A stretch of DNA of 64,000 bases, from assembly GCA_014871385.1 (NCBI GenBank), contig CM026428.1, forward strand, positions 17,801,398-17,865,397. The letters run 5' to 3'. Positions 48,787 to 61,200 of this stretch are shown piece after piece. The position numbers were made by a program, and so were the translations under genes. Source of the stretch: Ceratodon purpureus (lineage: Eukaryota; Streptophyta; Bryopsida; Pseudoditrichales; Ditrichaceae). Within the stretch, counting starts at the first letter, position 1; each line of letters opens with the position of its first letter. Below the pieces are notes generated by a model. The model was not told the origin of the DNA and ran no database searches. It saw nothing but the letters and a program-made list of their open reading frames with translations.

Positions 48787-51700
48787 ATTTTATAAACAAA
48801 CTGGCCCTACTGCATGCGGAGATATTGAATCAAATCTAGGGCCAATGCCTAACATACTTAAAACACACCCAACCAAACAGAAAAAAATAGCTAAAACATA
48901 TTTCATCTCAAATACAATCAAACTTCACTCAGAATATCAACACATTGCAAAATCATTTCACCAATTCTAAAAAATAACCACCACCAACATCAACAAGCAA
49001 TCATTGAATTTCCATATTTACATTAGTACATACAAATGCAAATCCAATCTCTACTTCCCTACATATTATATGCATTAGTTGTCATTATACATCTATCAGT
49101 AAATAAATGCAATGATATATTAGCTCAACCTCATATTTACCACTTCAATAATATTTGAACTAATACATTAATAATAAGACTAGCTAACCTCAATAACCCT
49201 TCCAAAAGACACATCCTCACTTAACATCCGTACACCAAATTTGTTGAAATAAACCAAAACCTAATATCCCCTAAAAACCCTATTTACAATGAACTATATG
49301 AATTTATTCATAACCAAAATACCCCATTAACACTAACCTCACTTCAAAGAAAATTTCCTTATCTACCAAATAAACTAATAATTGAAGCATTGCGGTGTTT
49401 TGAAAATCTAAATAAATATTCACACCCAGCGCCTCTTCCAAACATCCCAATAGCCTAGCAAGAATAAATATTAATATTAACTACAAAACAAATATAATAA
49501 CTTGGAATACATTATCACTTAATACCACTCTACCAAATCTACAAAGCCTCATTAACAACTCTTTAACAAATACAGCAATCATAAATATTCAAGAAACAAA
49601 ACTTACAGCAATCAAATTCACTAAATATATACAAAATCTATTCCTTGAATATAAAATCATTCTTAATAAGACGCACGCCCTCACAAGATGTATACAACAA
49701 AGAATGCCCTACACTCCCGGAAGAGGAGGCCTATTCACGCTAATACATAATAAATACGCTTTCCCTGGAAACATCACCAAAATCCCTACATCAACAAACA
49801 TTTCTCCATATTTACAAATAATAAAAATTAACAATCATCCGTTACAACCATAAATAATCATACACATATATATGCCTACACACGTAGAAGACATTCCCCT
49901 CACCCCCCATATTCAAACTGCGATCACGAACCAAATCACTGCAAACCTTAACCATAGATACATCCTATGCTAAGACTTTAATCACAACATTTTACTAAAT
50001 GGAAGACAAAATCAAAACATGAAGAAGATATCCAACGGAAAAACTTTACCAATTCACTACATCTAGAATACATTCCAACAAATACAACATTCTCTAGACA
50101 AGGCGGCTACAATTATACCTCAACCAGCCTAATAGTTGACTTCTACCTAAAATCCCCACACTGTACTAAATTCACATCCACAACAAACATCAATATGAAT
50201 CTAAACTCAGATCACTATCTAGTCATCTTACACATTCCACAAAATCTATTGATAGCTAGAGCTTTGGCCGCCATTAAGACCCCAACAACTAGAATATTAA
50301 ACCCTATACCCCCTAAAAACTTAGAAAAACTTAACATCTAATTCTTTGAAAGAAACTCCATACAAATAAACAAATTGACCAGTCTACTAGAAAATAACGA
50401 CCATCTTATGCCGACTTATGGCTAGAATATTGTATATCTCTAGACCATATTGTAGAAAAAAATTTAGAAACCATCGAAAAAAAATGTAAAGCGGCCACAC
50501 CACCACATCTCACAACTAGAACAACGCATTAAGGTGGCTTCTTGTCTCAAAAACTAGCTAAAGAATGGAAAAAACATCTAGCTACATATCATCTTATTAG
50601 AAAATCTATATACATTGCAAATAATAATCCACAATGGCAAACACACCCCATCTTAAACGAAATACGTAGTCACCAATATGTACAAATTCCACATCCACCA
50701 GTAATGGACACTATACAAAATGAATGGATTGATACTCTAGCTGCTCTTGCAAAAACTGCCAACAAAGAAGCTAGAGAAATAACCACATAATATACCAAAG
50801 ACTGTATCCGTAAAGTGGTATAAAAATATCCACAACTTTACAAAAAAAGCCTCAATAAAGTAAATAGGAAAGTCTTCAAAAATTCCGAAACCTCATCCCT
50901 TGACTCTATAACCGATAGACAAAATAACATATTAACCATCCCTGAAGATATTGCTCAAGAGTCAAGAGATATACATTTAATAATCTATTAGCAACTAGCC
51001 AATAATACCTTCATGCCACCATCAACTACACATCCTCCACAACGCACATGCAGCGTTAGAAAATTCCCATGGCATGATTTAGATGGATTAATAATTGATC
51101 AACAAGGAAAACTTCAAACCCCCTACATACATACTTTGATCAAGAAATCTACAATTTATGCCTCAAAAACCTAGGAAATAACAAAGCCCCATGCCCAGAC
51201 AAAACACCCAATTCAATCTTGAAAAATATGCCTCCAAGATTTCACAAACTACTTTTTTTCTATTTTCCAAACAGTGCTAGAAACAAAAACAAATACCTTT
51301 ATCATAGAAAACTAGTCTAATTGTACTATTATATAAAAAAAAGTCCATCACAACTTACAAACCATAGACCTATCGCACTAGCTAACACCATATACAAAGT
51401 CTATACTAGCACATTAACCTCCATCCTCTCCGCTTATGGTAAAAAGCATCAAATTCTTCATGACAGCAAAGAAGGATTTTGAGCAAAAAGAGGAACATCC
51501 ATGCAACTTAAACTACTGCAGCATTAGAAGATGCAAGATTTACAAATCAAGATATTGATATTCTCTGCATCGACTTTAAAAATGCATACGGCTCTATTGA
51601 CCATGCAAGACTCTTAGTTATAATGAAACAATTCAACGATATACTCTTAGCCCTTATCTATTTATTATATTCTTAGAACCCCTTCTTAGATGGATAGAAC

Positions 51701-54700
51701 AAGGTGATAATGGATACACCTTCCGTACATCCAAAGTTAAAATTTCATCTGCAGCATATGTTGACGATTTAGCAACAATTGCTAATAACTTAGCATCATT
51801 ACAAACACAACTAAATAATTTAGACAAATTCTGCGAATGGGTTGGAATGGATCTTAGAATACCCATATGCGCGGTCATTGGATGCCCAAATAAATCCAAA
51901 ATGAACCCCATAGCATTCAAAGCACAGATTCAAGCCACCAATATAAATTACAAAAACCAACCATTACCAGTTTTAGACCAACACGATCCATACACATATC
52001 TAGGAATAAATCTCGCACCATCGCTAAAATGGAAAACACAAATAAACACGAGTAGAGCTTAGAATGTTAAACAATGGCAAGCCCTAGTGGCCTGCCCAAC
52101 CACTAATAAACAAAAAATTAATATGGCCGATACAATCACTCGTATTAGAATTGCATACAGCTTCTACGTAGTACCATATTTATGCCAACATTTAGAAAAC
52201 TAAATAAAAATATCATAGCACTCCATAAAATAATATGCGAATTACCAAAATGCACATCCAATATTGCTACACAACTTCCATATGATCTATTTGGAATGGA
52301 AGCCTTTTCATTAAAAGATGCCTACTTACGTTATATTGGAGAACAATTACAAAATGCCCTCAATGATAAAGGTAAACTTTGCAAAATATACCATGGCTTG
52401 ATACAGTTTATACTTGCAAAATTTGGAGGCTCCGAAGAAATAACTCATATTAAATATCAAGATTGTGTGAGATCACATATCACTAGAACATTGTTTCTAC
52501 TTAAACATGAAGCCGGAGTCCATCTCAAAAGTACAATAGAAAATTTTCTATTAAACCCATCCCCACTTGAAACCGCATAGATGCGAGAAGCACAAAATTT
52601 ACATGGCCTAAACCCCAAAACTTCTCTCAAACTACTACAAAAACTACTATTACATAATATAATAAAATTAGAGCAAATAATCATGCCTAAAGGTACGACC
52701 TTAATGAACCAAGACGACTTTAAAATGTACCACTCCAACCCCACAAAACTCATCAAAGGTGCGTTAAATATTGCAAATCAATTATTTTTTCACCCTTCTT
52801 ACCATCAAAGATGCCAAATACCATGCCAATTCCACTTCCCCCCACAAACTCTAAAAAATGATTACACAATAATAAATCACAACATCCTACCACAACAACC
52901 GATTTCCCCCATACACCGTCCCAACCCTTCTATTCCTCAACTCCCTCCTCCTCTCAACAATATGCTCAAATATCCCAGACAATTCCCCATATATATAATA
53001 CTAGATCACAAACAACAAAAAACCAAAGACCCATAGGGGACAAACTATAAAGATACAATATATCTATGCCAATGGACCACGCCAAATAATAACACATACA
53101 ACAAATGACGAACTCAAAAAGAACTATTCCTTTGGACTAATGCCAACACTTGTCTCCACAATACTGAATTACTTACCCAATATTATACGAAACAACAACA
53201 TAAACACTTTTTAAATATCATCCAAAAACACTTCTCTACGGAATTACAAAGAGATACAAGATACGTCTCTCCGGCCACAATTATCCCACTACCACATGTC
53301 TCTATAAATGAATGCAATCCAGAAAATGACATTGAAATAGACTCAAAAACTATCCAAACACAACACAACATCGCACATATATACGAAGATAATGGACGGC
53401 GCCTCATCACCATCCCGAAAACTAGATAACTATGGTTATGGAAACAATATCAACATGCGAAAAATACCCCACACAACCTTGAGCCATCTACCCAATCATT
53501 CGAAACTGAAATTGTGTGGCTATATCAAAGACATAAATATTGTATTCCAAAAAATGATCCACTTCAATGTGCTCAATATACAATACCAACTAAAATATTA
53601 GACTTTTCTAATAGCAACATTCAACATCCACCAATCATACTTTTCATCCCCGGTTACATGTCCTACACAATTTACCCAATTTTACTCACCATTTTCACGA
53701 GATATTATAATTGGCTCCCTAGGAAAAGCATTTGATCATAAATGGATAGGAATCGGCTACGCTCACCCCCACAATGAAACCGACTTACAACAAGTTATTC
53801 ATTGAGGCTGCCTTGCGGCAAAAAATGACCCAAATACTATCACTATACTCATCTCTCCTTATGATAACTGGTACCAAAACTTTAACCCATACACCGGCCC
53901 ATTCCCAAACACACACATTATTGTTCATTTTGCAGCAGACACCATTACATACGAAGAACTAACAATCCTCCCTGAACTTAAACTCGAAAGAAAAGAACTA
54001 TCTACACTCCAAATACTTTGTATCCACCACCAAAACAACAACATAGGTGCTTACAAGCAAATGAATCAACTCACTTACACAATTAAGAATCTCCAAATAT
54101 TACAAATTCACACACAAATTGCAAACCCTACTCCTTTAAATTTACCCATATTAATCCTAGTAAAAAATGGTCTAAATTAGGTTATCCAAACATTTCCGCA
54201 GATAATCAAACACCTTTCCCACAACTACCAAATTACCATATAAATCTACCACTAAAATTCCACCTCCAATTCAGCTACTACACTGATGGCTCATTTAAAC
54301 CCCCCAAAGAAATTGGTCATGGTGAATGGCTGAGAGAAAGAGCTGGATACAGTAATTACAGCCCCAGAGGCCTTAATATCCCCAAAAGACTCCACGGACA
54401 CCAAAATATACTACGTGCAGAAATGATGGCAATTTATAAAACACTAAGAATTATCAATACACAATTCCCTAACGAACCAGCATATATATTTACCGATTGT
54501 CTAAATGTATTATACTTACTAAATACACAAATAAAACATTTCACACTACAGAATGGTCACCCTAATAAATCACACTTGCCTCCATGGTAGACCTACTCCA
54601 ACAAAGGACACAACCAATTTGGCTATACAAAGTCAAAACACACATTAACATCGACGGCAACGAAGAGGGAGATACTTTAGCAAAACAAGGGTTATTCCTA

Positions 54701-55761
54701 GTGCATAGAAATGCTGAACACTCATACGCACATGCCCATGCCACCCCGTACTACTACCAAAAAGATGATTGGCCATTGGAAATGGATGTTCTAGACAAAG
54801 GACCAATTAGATTTATAGAAAAACATATCAAGAAATATGACAGAGAAAATAACTTAGAAATAATGGCCATACAAACCTCCAACATTTGCAAATGGACAGG
54901 AAATGCAGATATAAAAAATGAATTTTCTAATGAATTTTGGGAAAATCTAGCCATCACAGACAAACAAAAATCATGCCTCATCGAATTCCGTACGGGAACT
55001 TACATGGGCCATTCTAGAAAGTAAATGTTTTTTGGCAGAGATAGATTTTCATCTATCACATGTCTCATTTGTAATTCACGCAAACTGATACATGGCTACA
55101 TGTACTACTCACATGTCAACAACAACATATACATTCCCTTCGAGTCAAAAGACACAACAAAGCAGTCTAGGAAATTAGAAAACCACTAGTCTGATCCGAA
55201 AAATCTCTTTTATTTTTTTCTAATAAATACTGGCACCTCCAATGATAAATCCTCAGAAAATGCTGTTCCTAACTGGGTATTTCTTTGCACATGTGGTACA
55301 CAAAGATGCCATTGTAACTCTAGATTTAGACCAGACATTCTATGCGTTAAAGGCTTACCATACTAAAGCAGCCTCCCTGGAGAAATAGACCCCAATTTTA
55401 CCATACAATTCATTAAATTCACATAGTGCAATGACAGATTCTCCCAAGAAACACTTGAAGCTAAAATCAACAAATACAATTCATTAATCGCCGGTACTAC
55501 TGCTAGAGGATGGAAAGTCAATCCCCTTATTGTCATCATAACACGCGCCAGAGCTACCACACACATTCCATCAATGAACTACTTGCAGACAATTTCAAAA
55601 TACCTATGCCTACCATCAAAAACACTTTCAAAAATATAAACACCATTGCCACACAATATGCCATGTCTATCCTCTTCCACAAAAGAAGAATAGAAAATCA
55701 CCAACCATTACCCGAAACATTAGACCCTCCATGGTCAAAATTACAAAACAATACAAAATAA
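48787..55761 (+). pseudogene. LINE ORF2 (endonuclease-RT-RNase H), broken
   Basis: Domains appear in order across shifting frames. CGDIESNLGP, a 2A-like motif, is at 48816-48845. Endonuclease pieces follow: IINIQETKLT (about 49578) and DFNHN with TAA at 49971 where the motif expects Gly. Reverse transcriptase shows motif A, CIDFKNAYGSIDHARLL (about 51566), and motif C, AAYVDDLATIA (about 51752), followed by YLGINLAPSLKWK. A long connection (52182-53036) and an unassigned domain (about 53300-54180) lead to RNase H: YYTDGSF (about 54276), ILRAEMMAIY (about 54409), IFTDCLNV (about 54487), THINIDGNEEGDTLAKQG (about 54640). A Cys-rich tail ends at 55761. Many stops and frameshifts show it is dead. 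The coding strand is rich in A and C and poor in G. Clade is undetermined; RNase H suggests an I-like or plant L1-like lineage. Confidence 0.88.
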
Positions 55762-56012
55762 AAAGAATTTAGTAGGTAGAGCTACTTTATTTAAATGTTA
55801 GCATACGGGTGTAAAGTCTCTTGTCATTTTTTGCTTGGTGGGTTGTTGGTTGGCACAACTCATTTCCTGCCTGCGATCGCTCACTCAACAGTACCAAGCG
55901 ACTTCATCCCCCACATCTACTTATACGAGTCCATCAGGATTCGAACCCGGACTAGTTATATGAGACAAACGTCCACCTCCAACCAACAATGAGCTCGTGG
56001 CTTGGTGTCCAA
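55762..56012 (-). mobile_element. tRNA-derived SINE
   Basis: Read on the minus strand, the head at about 56012-55930 has GAGCTCATTGTTGG (A-box-like) and GGGTTCGAATCC, an exact B box (near 55945), at tRNA spacing. A non-tRNA body of about 170 bp and a T-rich tail running into the LINE 3' end follow. Arms around the T loop still mostly pair, but the acceptor stem does not, so it is not a tRNA gene. Whether the tail is shared with the neighbouring LINE, as SINEs often borrow LINE tails, could not be settled. Confidence 0.6.
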
Positions 56013-56091
56013 AGTCACATTTGAATGAATCTTAAAAAACTAATCATTATTGTCTCTAATTACTTATTACTTGTTTCTTGTTACTAGTTAC

Positions 56092-56236
56092 TTGTGACTA
56101 AAGTGTCTACTCTCAAAAGGGGGGAATAGATCTTTACTTCCATACCTTTGTCATGTGTGCATTGGATTAAGGGTGCATCGAAGAGACACTTAATTCACGT
56201 TGGTCTACTCCAGAGACTGAAGTTTCTCTCTCTCTC
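56092..56236. repeat. Dispersed repeat, copy B
   Basis: Second copy of the repeat at 145-287, same orientation, roughly 85% identical by eye and ending in a CT-rich tract. The sequences before TTGTGACTAAAG differ between copies, which marks the left border. It lies just beyond the SINE. Confidence 0.75.
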
Positions 56237-57127
56237 ACCAAACCAAGAAATTTCAAGCCAAATTTCACTTCAAGCCAAATTCAAGAAATTTCAATCAGAC
56301 GCACTTGAGGCTCCGGCTTTTGAAGTCATTCTTGCTATAGCAACAAGAGCAGTGCGACAACCATGACCTACCTCCCACCCATCATCGTTTTGGAGATTCT
56401 CTATATGTGTCGAGTCTAGGGTAATGCCGTCAAGCAACGCATGACAAGCAGAGCAAGTGAAGGTATGGTGTGATGACGGTAACCTGCACCATGCTAACGA
56501 ACTGACCACAGATTGAGAATTGACTCTCATCGAAGTTGAAAGGAATTACAAACAGAGTGATTGTAACCAGCGTGACGAGACACAACGGATTCCGAGGATT
56601 CTTCAGCATATTAATGGCACCAAACATCTAGGAAGAGTTTTCTCCCCGTCGTCATCTCTCCTTCTAGTAAACCCTTTTGTTGCCCCCTGAATCCGTGATA
56701 ACCTATGTTGGATTTTGTCTCCACTGATACCCAAACTGCGACTACTCACTAAACTTTGTGCTTCATTTCATAAGTATCAGAGATGCGCACAAGTGCTGAA
56801 TCTCTGTCTAGATTGCAATTCTCCAAGCTTGTGGTATTTGATTTAAAAAGAGAGGTCTCCAAGAGAGAATGCAAGAGAGACAGGGAGAGAACCTCTTTCA
56901 CGATCAATTGGTGGACGGTTGAGATAGAAAGGATCCAACGAAGATGCACAATCGGGCCAGGGAAAACCTTGTACTGATTGCATCACATGGGCCCAAAGAT
57001 TTGGCGCCAAATTACTGCCACATAAGCTGCCATGTAGGATATGTTGATGCTTGGGACCGGCCCTAGTATAAAACCCTCGAGCCCAATTTGAAAGAATCGA
57101 GCAGTCCCATTGGTTGAAATTTAAAGA
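56237..57127. other. No supported gene
   Basis: A minus-strand frame at 56291-56530 contains two Cys-x-x-Cys/His-like groups but is unrecognised. Frames at 56783-57145 overlap on both strands with no family signal. The last 200 bp are promoter-like (see the TGGGCC cluster). Confidence 0.35.
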
Positions 57128-57178
57128 GCTTGGGCCGGCCCTCAATTGGGCCCCAAGTATAAAGTGGGCCTAAGTTGG
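57040..57178 (+). promoter_or_regulatory. TGGGCC (site II-like) cluster with TATA-like box
   Basis: Two related blocks, GCTTGGGACCGGCCCT then AGTATAAAA (about 57049-57080) and GCTTGGGCCGGCCCT then AAGTATAAAG (about 57128-57164), look like an imperfect duplication. TGGGCC/GGCCCA words, the site II type found in many plant housekeeping and plastid-protein promoters, occur several times. CCCATTGG (57106-57113) supplies an inverted CCAAT. The TATA-like element is TATAAAG at 57158-57164. This is about 1 kb before the chlorophyll synthase ATG, so it would need a long or spliced 5' leader. Confidence 0.35.
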
Positions 57179-57257
57179 TAAGGAACGAAGGAACTTGTGA
57201 GTGAGAGAGAGACAGGATTATGCTGGTGGAGTGGGATTGGATGATATTGTGCGGGGG

Positions 57258-57903
57258 AGGGATGGATGGATGGATAGATGGATGGCAGCCAACTAACGGA
57301 ACTTCGACTCAGGATGGATGGATGAATGATGAGACGAAGTAAGTTACTTAGTACTTACCTAGTGGGGAACGAGAATGAGAGAGAGCCTGGGCGTGGGAGC
57401 GGGGCAAGAGGCAAGCGAACCTTATCTGTGTCAGTCACTGTGTACCATATCATGAGCATGACGAGTGACCACCATGAGCATGAGCATGAGCGTGAGCATG
57501 ATCAACAGTCTAGTGAATCATCATCACCATCCTTGATCCTTGAGCCTGCAGCATAACTTCATGTCCCATCCATCCATCCCTGCCCTTCCCTTCCCTTGGC
57601 GAAGCCCCTTCCTTCCTGCCTTGGCCTTTTGAGCCAAATTCACCCTTCCTTCCTTCAAACTGCACCGAAGCTGCACTGCTCTTCTCTGCTCTGCGTTGCT
57701 CTGCTGTGCTGCGAAGTTACCAAGGAGCTTACGCCATTCCCCAGTCCAGTCCATTCCATTCGCCAGTCCTCCAATTCCAATTCCAATTCCCCACTCGAAT
57801 GTGCCACTGTCCCTCCCTCCGTCCCTCCCTCCGCCGCTCCGCTCCGCTCAGGCTCTCCCCTCCCCTCCCCTCCCAGGCTCCCAGGCTCTCTCTCTCTCTC
57901 TCG
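57258..57903. repeat. Simple repeats in the chlorophyll synthase 5' flank
   Basis: Separate short arrays occur: GGAT units (about 57261-57290), GAGCAT-type hexamers (about 57475-57500), TTCCAA units (about 57772-57790), a CCCTCCGT-type repeat (about 57811-57830) and a TC tract (about 57886-57902). They produce many overlapping low-complexity open frames with no coding support. Confidence 0.8.
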
Positions 57904-58203
57904 ATGATCCCCACCCGCATCCCACGTCCCCCATTCTGGTAAGGTATGTATGTTCCAACACACCCAATTCTCTCCTGTGTTTCCCTTCTCATGCCCCCCT
58001 CCCCTCCATGTCCATTTCCCTTCCCTTCCCTTCTACTCTCTCTCTCCTTCGTCTTTCGCTTTCACGCCTTTTGTCTCATGTTCGCTCTGCTCTGCTCTGC
58101 TCTTCTCTGCTCTGCTGACTCTCGTGTTTCATGCTGCTCTCGGCTCTTTTCCTGGGCTAGGTGAACTGGGGTGCCTTGCCGCTACTACCTTTGTCTCCTA
58201 CCT

Positions 58204-61200
58204 ATGGCGATGATGGCCATCATGGCCTCCTCACCTCAGGCAACCGTAAGCCTAAACCTGCGCTTCACTACACCCCTAAGCGTGCACAAACCAAGCGCTG
58301 CTACCAATTCCGCCAAGTCGCCTTTGTCTGCTTCTGCTTCTGTGCCTGTCAGTGGTTTAGGTTTTAAGCCACTTTCACTGCAACGTCGCGGAAGAATCTC
58401 GCGCACAGGTTGGTATTTGTCTTGCTTTCCAGCAATAATTGGGTCCCGTGGTTTGGAGGTTCCTAATAGAATTTCTCGGACCCGTGTTTCCCATGGGGAT
58501 ATTCTTTCGTTTGGTAAAAATATGCGTTCGCCGTGAGAAGAACAAGTGTTTCTGTTCTAGAACTAACTAATAGTGTCCTGCACATTTTGGATCTAGTTTT
58601 CGAATATGGCTTTGCTTGGGTTACAATGTTGATAGGATCCATGATTGAGAATCTGTGCTCTCAACCTCTCAGATGTTTTGAATGAAACACAAAATTTCTG
58701 TGTGACAGGCCTACTCAGAATCAAGGCAGCTGCAAAGGATACTGAAGAAGGTGATTCCTTAAGCATATCTTATGTATCGTCTCTACGGTCTGCAAAGAGA
58801 ATTGCAATAGTCTCAGCAACCGAACGTTATTGGAGTCTAGGACATGTCTGAGCATATGAAAATTAATGACTGGTGCGTAGTTTACGAATCTGGGGAATGG
58901 CTGGTGGTTGCAGCTAGCAAATCTAGTGTTCCGGATGTGGCTCCAAAAGCAGCCGAAGCAGCTGAGGCAGCCGGCTCAGCCATGAATCAACTGCTCGGAA
59001 TGAAGGGAGCTTCGGCTGAGACGGTAATAGAAGACTCAGGGTTTATTACATGGACTATATGCCCCCTCTCTCACTGTTTTCTCAGACATGCCTTGAAGCT
59101 CTTGTAATGAGTAGCACGTAGGACTTTTAGTTTCAGCTGCATTGTCGTATACGGTAGAACTATATATTGAATTTAGCTTTCTTTATGTACTGAAAACCTA
59201 ATACCTCTGGGTGAGCAGAACAAGTGGAAGATTCGGCTGCAGCTAACGAAGCCTGTGACATGGGCTCCTCTGATATGGGGGGTGTTGTGTGGTGCTGCCG
59301 CTTCAGGTATATTCGCATTAGAAAAACTGAACAGTCGCCCAAAGGGAGAAGGAATTGAAATCACGTATGTCAAATCTATTTAATAAACTTATGTTTCTAA
59401 CATTCTTCACTCTATGGCCTAAAACTCAGGCAATTTCCAGTGGACCCCGGAGGATGTGGCCAAGTCGTTGACGTGCATGTTGATGTCTGGACCTCTTCTT
59501 ACTGGCTACACTCAGGTATGTTTTTATTTGAATATAACGGTTGTAATATTTCCTACTTAAAAGTTGAGAGTAAAACTATTTTAGTAAGCATGCCGCCAAG
59601 TGATTCAATGCGAATATTTGTTTAGCACTTACATGTGGTTGTGGGCCTACCAGACAATCAATGACTGGTATGATAAGGAGATTGATGCGATCAATGAACC
59701 TTACAGACCCATTCCTTCTGGAGCCATCTCAGAACCTGAAGTAAGTGAAAACTATCTGTATTTTACTTGGTTCCATTGAAGATTAGTTCATTTACTTAAT
59801 CTTGCATCAACTAATCTCGTGTTATTCTTTGTAGGTCATAGCCCAAATCTGGATTCTTCTCCTTGGAGGTCTGGGAGTGGCCTACGGTTTGGACAGATGG
59901 GTAAGTGATGTTCCTTGTCTTGTCAGGTACTTTACAACAGGTTTTTTATTCCCACAGGTTGCAGGTTTCTCCACATCGATACAGACCAGAATTCTGCCTC
60001 TTATTTCACAATTCATGTCTACATTTACGTTTGCCTCACTTAGGTTGACTCGGCTTAGAAGTGTTTATTGGTCTGTTCTAATATGTGCAACAGGGTTGCG
60101 ACTGAGAATTTCGGATTCTTGGACGCTGTAGTTCTCATATCAACGATTTTGAAGTTCAACGTACATGTACTTATTTTCTTGACTGTTGATGCTGGTGCAG
60201 GCAGGACATGACTTTCCTATAATTCTGGCAACAGCAATTGGGGGCTCGTTCTTGTCATATATATATTCTGCCCCACCTTTGAAGGTATACTGTATCGAAT
60301 GTTTCCTGTGTACACCCTTCATAGTTCATCATTTGTGTTTTAGTTTTTCTTTGTGTTTTGGAATTGAAAATATCTGATGAACATTTCCGGACCGTTCATG
60401 AAGTTGACTGGTGTACTTCATTATTGGTTCACTTACCGATCAAGACCATGTTGTTGTGTTGATCCGGTGTTGATGCACAGCTTAAGCAAAGTGGCTGGAT
60501 TGGCAACTACGCTCTGGGCTCGAGTTATATATCCCTGCCTTGGTGAGTGAGCCGTCTCTGGGATCTTTTAGGCGATTTTAAGACGCCGTTACTCTTGTTT
60601 CTTCGTCAATGTATGTTTGTAAGTGTAACAGGACGTTGGTAACACGGCATTCTAACTTTAAAAATAATAATAATTACTCGCCTCTTGCTTTTGGTAATTA
60701 TGGGGCAAAGTGTTATTTGTAAACGATCATTTGGATATCATCCTTCTCATCATCTAAATCAACCGGGAATTCGTGAGCTGGTTAAGTTGGGGGTTAATCA
60801 CTCTCAAACTTAGTGCTTGATTTGAGATTTATTAGATAGTCTGGTAATTAATTTTGGAAGAGGAAGTCCCTTGTTTCTAAGAGCTCATTTGTATTGCCAG
60901 TAATTGTTGTAGTGGCGTTCTCTGATCTGTAGGTGGGCTGGACAAGCACTTTTTGGTACTCTATCATGGGACGTTGTTATACTTACTCTTCTGTACAGCA
61001 CTGCCGGGGTTAGCTTTTCCAACCTGCTATTGTCAACAGCAGACATTACGAACTTTTTAATTTATGGTTTTCATCGAGCATATTATCTTGTTCAAAGTGT
61101 ATTGCTCGCTCATGTGAAGGGCTTTTCTATTTGTTTTTGCAGTTGGGAATTGCTATTGTCAACGATTTCAAAAGTATTGAAGGTGATCGGAAAATGGGTT

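Noticed and set aside
55930-56012. Functional tRNA gene on the minus strand
   Set aside because: The B box is exact but there is no acceptor stem, and a long SINE-like body follows.
57326-58213. Many open frames upstream of chlorophyll synthase
   Set aside because: Low-complexity Ser/Pro/Leu or Glu/Arg products of CT-rich and GGAT-type sequence; better read as 5' flank.
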